13,738 nucleotides of DNA from Caldifarciminota bacterium UBA3073 (lineage in GTDB: Bacteria; Hydrothermota; UBA3073): positions 1-13,738 of the forward strand of contig DFBT01000006.1 of assembly GCA_002366725.1 (NCBI GenBank), given 5' to 3'. The notes beneath the pieces were generated by a model, which saw nothing but the letters and a program-made list of their open reading frames with translations, ran no database searches and was not told where the DNA came from. The position numbers and the translations under genes are program-made. Shown one piece after another: positions 1-5,717 of the stretch. The stretch's first letter is position 1. The number at the start of each line of letters is the position of its first letter.

Positions 1-12
1 TGCGAAGCTTCG

Positions 13-102
13 TTTCTTTTGGGCCCGCCCTGTGGAATATACCCTATTGCATGGAGTTCCCCAAATAGAATGCTATCTATTCCACGGGGCATGCAAAAGA
101 AA
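13..102. repeat. Long imperfect inverted repeat (hairpin)
   Basis: Two stacked stems are visible. The outer stem pairs 13-21 (TTTCTTTTG) with 94-102 (CAAAAGAAA). The second pairs 27-39 (GCCCTGTGGAATA) with 78-90 (TATTCCACGGGGC), 13 pairs with one G-T wobble. Only bases 22-26 and 91-93 are unpaired between them. A smaller inner stem pairs CTATT (44-48) with AATAG (64-68). A perfect palindrome (3-12) sits just outside. This resembles a REP-like or MITE-like palindromic unit, or a structured RNA or terminator. No target-site duplication or transposase is visible, and the window edge cuts off the left context. Confidence 0.6.
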
Positions 103-249
103 TGAAGAATAAAGACAACATGCCAAGTTATAGGTTCATAACTGAGGACCTTTACACTCATCATATAATCTGACAATTTTCATCACAACACTTTGGGACA
201 ATGTCTAAAATTTCAAAGAATTAATGCTTTAGCCTATCTGTGTTAATCT

Positions 250-287
250 GTCCCGCTTTCTTCGGGATCTCCCGCATATTGCGGGAC
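250..287 (-). terminator. Paired GC-rich hairpins, possible transcript end
   Basis: TCCCG/CGGGA (251-255 and 263-267) and TCCCGCA/TGCGGGA (270-276 and 280-286) form two adjacent hairpins. GTCCCGC (250-256) can alternatively pair with GCGGGAC (281-287), giving one larger structure. They begin about 14 bases after the stop codon of the 247-aa gene, which fits a terminator position. The minus strand has no T-run after the stem, so a canonical intrinsic terminator is not supported, and a dispersed palindromic repeat is equally possible. Confidence 0.35.
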
Positions 288-301
288 CTCCAATTATTCT
301 T

Positions 302-1045
302 TCAATCATCAAATCCCGGACGTTTGAAGGTGTGGTGACCGGGAAACTCTTTATCAACGCCCCTGCGAAGTTTATCGATTGCAACCAGAAGTACCAATGC
401 GCCGTCCTGGAGGTCTTCATTCCAGTTATAGATGGCCTTTAAGGCATTCATTGATTTCATGATTCCGATATAGGCAATTTTTGCACTTGCATCCGCATCG
501 CTCTGGGCGAACTCATCTTTATTGATCTCCATTTTGCTTTGCAGTGCACGGTGAATCTTAACCGGTATAAGCGTATGATACCAGCATATAACTTCGTAGT
601 TTGCGGCGATTTTCCTGAGCGTTCCGATGTTACTTTTAGCAGATGGTATAATCTCAACCGTTTTGGCAAGGTCGATTCCCTCTGCCTGTATTGTCTGCCG
701 CAGCTTCTCGAGAAATTTTTGAGCCATTTTGAGGTAATCGCTGGCAGCCTTCATAAGGGGATGGTCATCGGGCTCATAATCTTTATGTTTCTCTTCGGGT
801 AATGCACTGAGGTCGATTCCCTTTTCTTCCGCAAATTTATGGAGTAACTTCAGGGTTTCATCGAAGTTTTCCTTGACATCCTGAATAATGTATTTCCAGT
901 CATAGGGGTCTTCGCCCCTGGCTTTATGTCTTGCGATCCGTTTCTGCTCTTTAGCATATAGAAAGCATCTACGCCTGAGTGGACATCTTTCACACCATCT
1001 GTCACAATAGTTGTAGATGCCCGGAATATATTTGTCTTCTTTCAT
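302..1045 (-). CDS. Conserved-looking protein of unknown function with N-terminal four-cysteine cluster
   Basis: This 247-aa protein has no function I can name. Near the N-terminus C14, C18, C21 and C27 form a C-x3-C-x2-C-x5-C cluster inside the segment YNYCDRWCERCPLRRRC, suited to binding zinc or an iron-sulfur cluster. From memory, a similar YNYCDRWCERC opening occurs in uncharacterised proteins of other bacteria such as Bacteroidetes; this is a recollection, not a search. The remainder is soluble and probably mostly helical, rich in Lys, Glu and Ala, with no membrane segment or signal peptide. It ends in an aromatic, Gly- and His-containing tail (FPGHHTFKRPGFDD). The ATG is preceded by repeated GGA-containing heptamers, the nearest with a 10-base spacing. 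The gene follows the MBL-fold gene by 53 bases in the same direction, so co-transcription is likely. Its role may be linked to the glycosylase and hydrolase before it, but that is inference. Confidence 0.8.
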   Translation of the reverse strand: MKEDKYIPGIYNYCDRWCERCPLRRRCFLYAKEQKRIARHKARGEDPYDWKYIIQDVKENFDETLKLLHKFAEEKGIDLSALPEEKHKDYEPDDHPLMKAASDYLKMAQKFLEKLRQTIQAEGIDLAKTVEIIPSAKSNIGTLRKIAANYEVICWYHTLIPVKIHRALQSKMEINKDEFAQSDADASAKIAYIGIMKSMNALKAIYNWNEDLQDGALVLLVAIDKLRRGVDKEFPGHHTFKRPGFDD

Positions 1046-1051
1046 ATTTAC

Positions 1052-1079
1052 TTTATCCTTTATCCTTTTTCCTTTAACC
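1052..1079 (-). repeat. Four imperfect heptamer repeats in the leader of the 247-aa gene
   Basis: Read on the minus strand the units are GGTTAAA, GGAAAAA, GGATAAA and GGATAAA, directly abutting, ending six bases before the ATG at 1045. Each carries a purine-rich, Shine-Dalgarno-like GG(A) core, so the array may supply the ribosome binding site. With only two identical copies, slippage-driven variation is possible but unproven. Confidence 0.6.
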
Positions 1080-1098
1080 TTATTGTAAAACAGTATAA

Positions 1099-1740
1099 CT
1101 ATGATATTTCGATTTCTTTACCCACTCCTCCGTCGACATACTTCTCGGGATAGTGTGATTTTATATCCGCTTTGAACTGCGTGCAGTGTGTAGCACAGAC
1201 AAATTCCAGATCCCCGAGTAAATCGAAATCCCTGAATCCATGCAGCCCACCGATAAGGGCATAAGGTTTACCAAACTGCGACGCCGCGTTTAGAATATCC
1301 CCAACCCCGGGGTGAGAACATCCCACGATCACGACCACTCCCTTTTCCGTTTTAACGACGAGAGACTGTTCTATGCCCCTGAGTTCACCGGTCGAGAAGA
1401 TATTTTCGTGGATTTCAAGGGATTCTGTTACTTTAATTACTTCCTTTGCATTACGGGGTGCATTATACGATGATGGAACATATACCTTAACCGGGTTTAC
1501 TTTGAGAAAGTCTGAAAGTCCACCGGTGTGGTCCCCGTGAGCATGAGAGATAAAAATCTCTCCAATTTTAGCGGGCTTTATACGGAGTTTCTTCATATTA
1601 TCGAGAAGTATGGCGCCGTTTGCCCCCGTATCGAAGAGTATCCTCTTACCGTACACCTCTATGAAGCAGGAAAAGCCCCAATCAGCCCTGAGGTTCTTTT
1701 TCGCCGCTTCGTTATCGTAGACAATGGTAATTTTTATCAT
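1099..1740 (-). CDS. Metallo-beta-lactamase-fold hydrolase
   Basis: This 213-aa cytoplasmic protein belongs to the metallo-beta-lactamase superfamily. The signature H-x-H-x-D-H is at residues 66-71 (SHAHGDHTGG). A second metal-ligand motif, VGCSHPG, has H143, and a late histidine is present near H185 (ATHC). These motifs, with the N-terminal GKRILFDTGA strand, resemble the COG1237-type branch that includes proteins annotated as dihydropterin ribofuranosyl-aminobenzene phosphate synthase-like hydrolases. The real substrate is unknown, since this fold covers esters, phosphodiesters, thiolesters and nucleic acids. At 213 aa it is somewhat shorter than many relatives, but all the motifs named are present. 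The start is firmly set by a strong AAAGGAGGT site and by the ATGA overlap with the preceding glycosylase gene, which implies translational coupling. Confidence 0.88.
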   Translation of the reverse strand: MIKITIVYDNEAAKKNLRADWGFSCFIEVYGKRILFDTGANGAILLDNMKKLRIKPAKIGEIFISHAHGDHTGGLSDFLKVNPVKVYVPSSYNAPRNAKEVIKVTESLEIHENIFSTGELRGIEQSLVVKTEKGVVVIVGCSHPGVGDILNAASQFGKPYALIGGLHGFRDFDLLGDLEFVCATHCTQFKADIKSHYPEKYVDGGVGKEIEIS

Positions 1741-2498
1741 AAAACCTCCTTTTGTAATTTTTCATCGAGACTTCCATCGGGCAACATCCAATCCGGATGC
1801 GGCTCTCCTTTCTCCTCCATCTGATAACGAATACAACTCTCCCAATCCCCTTTACAATACAGTTCTACTAATTCTTTTGCCAATTTTCCTCCCTCGTAGA
1901 ATCTCTTCATAGGGCATACCTGATACCACTTGCAGTCAACAGATAGTATCTTGAGTTTACGGTAGTTTCTCACCAATACCTCGCGCAGAGAGATGTTATG
2001 TAACAGCGCGGCGGGATGTTGCAGTGGGAATACTTTCCCGTTGTCTCTAAAGAAGAGCTTGCCAAAGACCCCATGAAATCCGGATTTGGGTGGAAGGTTG
2101 AGTTCGTATTTCTCAAAGATATATTTAGTTGCGTAATAACCCAACGGGACCAATACATCTGGATTTATCAATTTTATCTCCCTGTCCAGGTACCCGCTGC
2201 AGCTCTTAATTTCATCCGGCTTTGGTTTCCTGTATTTTGGAAGCATACACTTTACGAGATTTGTCATATAGAGCTCTTTTCTTTTAATGTTCGCCTCTTT
2301 CAATAATTCATCCAGAACCTTTCCGGAGGGTCCTATGAACATTTTTCCATCTCTGTCCTCGTTTTCTCCTGGTGCCTGTGCGATGAGCATGAGTCTGGCA
2401 TTTGGGTTGCCTTCCCCACAGAGAGCATTTATCCTGGTCTCGGATAATCTACATTTGCAGCATTTCCTTATTTCTTCGTTCAAATCCTCAATTCCCAT
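1737..2498 (-). CDS. Family-4-like uracil-DNA glycosylase with extra C-terminal cysteine domain
   Basis: This 253-aa protein matches the iron-sulfur uracil-DNA glycosylases (family 4/5 group), which remove uracil from DNA to start base excision repair. Residues 1-185 are the glycosylase domain. C13-x2-C16 and C84-x15-C100 fit the four cluster ligands. Motif 1 is AQAPGENED (40-48), followed by MFIGPSGKVLDELL and TNLVKC (79-84). Motif 2 is HPAALLHN with H161. Family 4 usually has GE[AG]PG in motif 1; here Gln41 takes the Glu position, which may alter catalysis or mark a subfamily. Residues 187-253 form an added domain with four more cysteines, described separately. The gene starts 38 bases after the GH31 gene. 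Its Shine-Dalgarno is weak, so the exact start is less certain, but the N-terminal Cys pair requires a start at or close to this ATG. Confidence 0.88.
   Translation of the reverse strand: MGIEDLNEEIRKCCKCRLSETRINALCGEGNPNARLMLIAQAPGENEDRDGKMFIGPSGKVLDELLKEANIKRKELYMTNLVKCMLPKYRKPKPDEIKSCSGYLDREIKLINPDVLVPLGYYATKYIFEKYELNLPPKSGFHGVFGKLFFRDNGKVFPLQHPAALLHNISLREVLVRNYRKLKILSVDCKWYQVCPMKRFYEGGKLAKELVELYCKGDWESCIRYQMEEKGEPHPDWMLPDGSLDEKLQKEVL
1740..1940 (-). other. C-terminal four-cysteine extension of the glycosylase
   Basis: Residues 187-253 of the glycosylase lie beyond the usual end of the fold. They contain C189-x5-C195-x19-C215-x6-C222, with the segments CPMKRFYEGGKL and SCIRYQMEEKGEPHPDWMLP. 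The spacing could bind zinc or a second iron-sulfur cluster. From memory, similar CPMKRF...HPDWMLPDG tails occur in some archaeal and bacterial proteins of this glycosylase branch, so this is probably a known but uncharacterised extension. Confidence 0.65.
1744..1751 (-). promoter_or_regulatory. Strong ribosome binding site for the MBL-fold hydrolase
   Basis: AAGGAGGT on the minus strand lies three bases before the ATG at 1740, inside the last codons of the glycosylase gene. It is the closest match to the consensus in the window and confirms the start despite the overlap. Confidence 0.8.
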
Positions 2499-2536
2499 CG
2501 TGATACACTACTTTCCGGGATATTTTCTCTTTTTCC

Positions 2537-4861
2537 TTAGAATGACTGTATCTCCACCCTTCTGTTTCTCACCTGATAATTTTTTCCGTTGATCTGGGTG
2601 AACTGGATATTTCCGGGAAGTACAAAGATCATCTTTCTTTCAACTTTGAATTTTCCTTCTGTTTGCACCTTTATTTCTGCGATATTTCCCTCGGAGCGAT
2701 AATCAATTTTGGTAATTAAGAACATCCCATTTTGGTAATCAAGGCTTTCCCCGTCGTCTTCATAAACGAAACCCCGTGCATTTCCATCCCCATCTGGATA
2801 AATTTTCAGCGTTAAATCCCTTTTCTCTTTTAAGTCCGCCGTGCTTCTCATCTCAAAATCGTATAGTGGAATAATGCTTCCCGCCTTTATAAAAACGGGG
2901 ATATCAGCAATGGAAATGTCCAGAGAGTATTTGCCCGATTTGTAGGGTTTATCAGTCCATAAATCGTACCAGATGTCTTGGGGCAGGATAACTTCCATTT
3001 GGTTTATTCCCCTTTCCAACACGGGCGCTATTAGGATATTTCTCCCGAATAAAAATTCTCTATCGATATCCAGATATTTTCTTCCGTATTCAATGAACAG
3101 TGGCTTTACAAGGGGAAGTCCCGTAGAATGTGTATCATAGACTTCGGTATAGAGGTAGGGAAGGAGTTTATATCTCAATTTGATGTATTTTCTGATGATG
3201 TCGATGTTCTCCTCAAATACATAAGGTTCTTGAAATTTTGTACCCCGTTCTGTGTGGTCTCTCATAAATGGAATGAATGTTGCCAGCTGTATCCACCTTG
3301 TAAATAGTTCTTCGGATGGAGTCCCGGTATAACCGCCTATATCCGCTCCCACATAGGGAACGCCCGATAAACCCAGGTTGAGAGCCATAGAAACATTCAT
3401 TCGCAGGTGCTCCCAGTTGCTGGTGTTATCCCCCGTCCAGAGGAAGGCATATCTCTGAATTCCGGAGTAAGCCGAGCGTGTGAGGAGGAAGATTCGTTTA
3501 TTATGTCTCAGGTCGTTAACCCCCTCAAATGTTGCCCTCGCCATTGTCAATCCATAGATATTATGCAAGTATTTATGGCTTGACTTGATTCCATTGTAGT
3601 CCATCATCACACCATCGGGCATAGTTCCGTTTGCTTCTGAAAATACGCTGGGTTCATTCATATCGTTCCAGAAGCCTTCGATTCCCAGGTCCAAGAGATT
3701 TTTATATAGAGCGCCCCACCATTTTACGGTGGATTCTTTTGTAAAATCGGGGAAGAGGCATATCCCTGGCCATACGGCTCCCTCGTAATAGCAATTCTCG
3801 TATTTACAAAAGACATCGTTCTCGACCCCCGTTCGATAAACGGCGTAATTTCTATCCACTTTAATTCCCGGGTCTACTATCGCCACCGTTTTTATTCCCA
3901 TAGAATTTAGATGTTCGACCATATCTTTTGGACGAGGAAATTCTCGGGGATTATATGTGAAAACCAGGTTATTGTTCATAAACCCGATGTCAAGATATAT
4001 GGCGTCAACGGGTATATCATACTTTCTGAAATTGTTAGCTATCTCCAGGACCTCTTCTTGATCGATGTAAGAGTGCCTGGATTGTTGAAATCCAAAGCTC
4101 CAGAGAGGTGGGAAGTAAGGCTTTCCCGTGAGGTCGGTGTAATCCCCTATGAGCTTTTTAATATTCCCCGTGAAGATGTAAAAATCCAGCATCCTATCAT
4201 CTACCTTATAAGAATATTTCTCCCTTTTCAAACTAAATCGGGATTTTGCGGGACTGTCGAAAAAGACTCCGTATTCATACTCATCGTCGACGGCGATATA
4301 GAATGGAATGGAAGCATAGATGGGATCGGTGTTGTAGGTGTATTTATAAGTGTCCGAGTTATACATGGTGAATTCCCTGCCCGTCAACTCAAAGTCCCCC
4401 GTTTTCTCCCCCAGCCCGAAGAATCGTTCTCTATGGTATTTGGCTATTAATTTCAATTCTTTCTTTTTTATATCTCGCCTGATATCAAAAGAACAAATGA
4501 GCACATTGGCGCGGCAGACCTCCGTTCTGTAAAATTCCTTTTTTATTCTTATTTCTTTATCCTCAAAATGGATTTTTAAATAGTCCTTTTCTTCTTCCAG
4601 AGAAATATTTTGGTTCGTTTTTTTATTGACCACCGCATATGAATGCTTCAATGGCAGCTCATTTGAAAACGAGGTGGAGATGTGGATGACTCCATCATTT
4701 ACAATTTCCATTTGAGAGAGCAAGTTTTCGTATCTGAGGGTAACGATCCCCTCTTTGACATCGTAGGATTCAAATTTCCCCGAGCCTTGGAGCGATGGAT
4801 CGCCCTTTGCAATATAATCAAATCCCGAAAAAAGCATTAAAATAAATCCCAGAGCATTCAT
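2537..4861 (-). CDS. Glycoside hydrolase family 31, alpha-glucosidase type
   Basis: This 774-aa enzyme belongs to GH31, retaining enzymes that release alpha-linked glucose or xylose from oligosaccharides. Residues about 20-240 are the N-terminal beta-sandwich, ending near GKPYFPPLWSFGFQQSR, where the (beta/alpha)8 barrel begins. The nucleophile is D400 in WNDMNEPSVF and the acid/base is D478 in WTGDNTSNW. Supporting active-site segments are YLDIGFM (D291), LLTRSAYSG (R462) and PFMRDHTE (H536). C-terminal beta domains follow from about residue 600 (FLFGRNILIAPV, IPVFIKAGSIIPL, VYEDDGESLDY). Alpha-glucosidase is the best reading; alpha-xylosidase or a related activity cannot be excluded. The first 13 residues are hydrophobic (MNALGFILMLFSG) without a basic N-region, so export is uncertain. 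GGAG six bases before the ATG supports the start. The gene sits 72 bases after the methyltransferase and 38 before the glycosylase, and no transporter or other sugar gene is nearby. Confidence 0.92.
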   Translation of the reverse strand: MNALGFILMLFSGFDYIAKGDPSLQGSGKFESYDVKEGIVTLRYENLLSQMEIVNDGVIHISTSFSNELPLKHSYAVVNKKTNQNISLEEEKDYLKIHFEDKEIRIKKEFYRTEVCRANVLICSFDIRRDIKKKELKLIAKYHRERFFGLGEKTGDFELTGREFTMYNSDTYKYTYNTDPIYASIPFYIAVDDEYEYGVFFDSPAKSRFSLKREKYSYKVDDRMLDFYIFTGNIKKLIGDYTDLTGKPYFPPLWSFGFQQSRHSYIDQEEVLEIANNFRKYDIPVDAIYLDIGFMNNNLVFTYNPREFPRPKDMVEHLNSMGIKTVAIVDPGIKVDRNYAVYRTGVENDVFCKYENCYYEGAVWPGICLFPDFTKESTVKWWGALYKNLLDLGIEGFWNDMNEPSVFSEANGTMPDGVMMDYNGIKSSHKYLHNIYGLTMARATFEGVNDLRHNKRIFLLTRSAYSGIQRYAFLWTGDNTSNWEHLRMNVSMALNLGLSGVPYVGADIGGYTGTPSEELFTRWIQLATFIPFMRDHTERGTKFQEPYVFEENIDIIRKYIKLRYKLLPYLYTEVYDTHSTGLPLVKPLFIEYGRKYLDIDREFLFGRNILIAPVLERGINQMEVILPQDIWYDLWTDKPYKSGKYSLDISIADIPVFIKAGSIIPLYDFEMRSTADLKEKRDLTLKIYPDGDGNARGFVYEDDGESLDYQNGMFLITKIDYRSEGNIAEIKVQTEGKFKVERKMIFVLPGNIQFTQINGKNYQVRNRRVEIQSF

Positions 4862-4867
4862 AACTCA

Positions 4868-4871
4868 CTCC
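4868..4871 (-). promoter_or_regulatory. Ribosome binding site for the GH31 gene
   Basis: GGAG on the minus strand lies six bases before the ATG. It favours this start even though it places an unusual hydrophobic stretch at the protein N-terminus. Confidence 0.65.
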
Positions 4872-4933
4872 GATTTGTAAAATTTGCCAAGTAGATAAAT
4901 CCGACAAATTCTCTCCCGTTGTCTTACGAGATT

Positions 4934-5566
4934 TTATTCGCTATCTCTGTTACCGTTTTTTTGCAATATTATCGATTGAAAATGGGGTTCCCCTTTTTCT
5001 AAAGTAATCGTTTTGAAATACAGAATCTCAAAGAAACCCGCCACGACCTCTTTAATTCTTTCGTCGGGGTAAAAGGAAAAGAATCTTTTGGGTGTATAAA
5101 AGTCATTTTCCCATATTCCTTCAAATTCAGACCCCCCATATACTCCCATATAGAACAAACCCGTTGGTTTTAGTACAGCCCGGAGACCTTTCAATACCTC
5201 GGGGAGCTCTTTCTTGGGTACATGAAGCAAACAGTTTAAAGCCCAGATGGCATCGAAACTTTCCCCAAGGAATCCCGGGTTATAAAAATCCATCACAGAT
5301 GCTGCAAGTCCCTTCTTCCGACACAGCCTGACCATCTCAGAAGACACATCAGTACTGATTACCTTAAGTCCACTGTCGTTAAAAAATTTGCCATCCCTTC
5401 CCGTTCCCGCTCCGATCTCCAATAGAGTTTTTTTCCGCTCATCTTTAAGTAGTGCCAGGAAACGATTCCGCTCTTGAATTTTCCAGGGGGCGATTCCTCT
5501 TTTGTCGCGTTCTTGGGCATATCGATCATATATCCTTGAAAAGTTGCTTCTTATCTCACGATTCAT
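4934..5566 (-). CDS. Class I SAM-dependent methyltransferase
   Basis: This 210-aa soluble protein has the Rossmann-like methyltransferase fold (Methyltransf_11/25 type). Motif I is LLEIGAGTGRDGKFF (48-62), the S-adenosylmethionine glycine loop. The acidic residue at the end of strand 2 is D73 in STDVSSEM. The later segment FDAIWALNCLLHVPKKELP matches the usual strand 4 region, and GLFYMGVYGG the strand 5 region. No substrate-specific domain is visible, so the methyl acceptor (small molecule, lipid or protein) cannot be named. The start is supported by a moderate AAGGGA about nine bases upstream. The gene is first after a 151-base spacer and so may start a transcript that continues through the GH31, glycosylase, hydrolase and 247-aa genes. 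A functional link to them is not evident. Confidence 0.85.
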   Translation of the reverse strand: MNREIRSNFSRIYDRYAQERDKRGIAPWKIQERNRFLALLKDERKKTLLEIGAGTGRDGKFFNDSGLKVISTDVSSEMVRLCRKKGLAASVMDFYNPGFLGESFDAIWALNCLLHVPKKELPEVLKGLRAVLKPTGLFYMGVYGGSEFEGIWENDFYTPKRFFSFYPDERIKEVVAGFFEILYFKTITLEKGEPHFQSIILQKNGNRDSE

Positions 5567-5587
5567 AATTCTAAATCCCTTACCCTA

Positions 5588-5622
5588 TTTATTACCCTGT
5601 TCAAAAGTTTATTACCCTGTTC
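5588..5622 (-). repeat. 15-bp direct repeat upstream of the methyltransferase
   Basis: TTTATTACCCTGTTC occurs at 5588-5602 and exactly again at 5608-5622 (period 20). On the minus strand it reads GAACAGGGTAATAAA, about 22-56 bases before the methyltransferase ATG. The 20-base period (about two helical turns) suits tandem operator sites. The core GGGTAATAAA recurs at 13699-13708 before the macroglobulin gene. A transcription factor site is plausible; chance or a dispersed repeat is also possible. Confidence 0.5.
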
Positions 5623-5717
5623 GATTCAATTTAGGAGTGACTACAAATCTTTCCCTGTTTTTCTAAATGACATTACCCGTAATCTAACACGAAGAACTAA
5701 AATATCAGAGTCATAAC

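Larger units (their letters stand above)
1..301. other. Gene-free left flank
   Basis: No convincing gene is visible here. The flank contains a perfect 10-bp palindrome (CGAAGCTTCG, 3-12), a long hairpin (13-102), an AT-rich stretch with no recognised signal (about 103-235), two ATCTGT copies 10 bases apart (236-241 and 246-251) and a pair of GC-rich hairpins (250-287). It lies downstream of the last minus-strand gene, so it probably holds the end of that transcript and perhaps a dispersed repeat. Short open frames crossing the hairpin on both strands are explained by its dyad symmetry. Confidence 0.6.

Noticed and set aside
1..164. A minus-strand open frame from ATG at 164 (or 161) to the window edge, and a plus-strand open frame ending at 105, both passing through the left hairpin.
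   Set aside because: Both are short and lack a ribosome binding site; the dyad symmetry of the hairpin gives protein-like readings on both strands. A gene fragment continuing beyond the left edge cannot be fully excluded.
236..251. ATCTGT repeated 10 bases apart as a possible CRISPR-like or att site.
   Set aside because: Two six-base copies are too few and too short for a CRISPR array or an attachment site, and no integrase or cas gene is present.
3911..4450. A 179-codon plus-strand open frame.
   Set aside because: It lies wholly antisense to the GH31 catalytic region, whose motifs are unmistakable, and its translation shows no family features.
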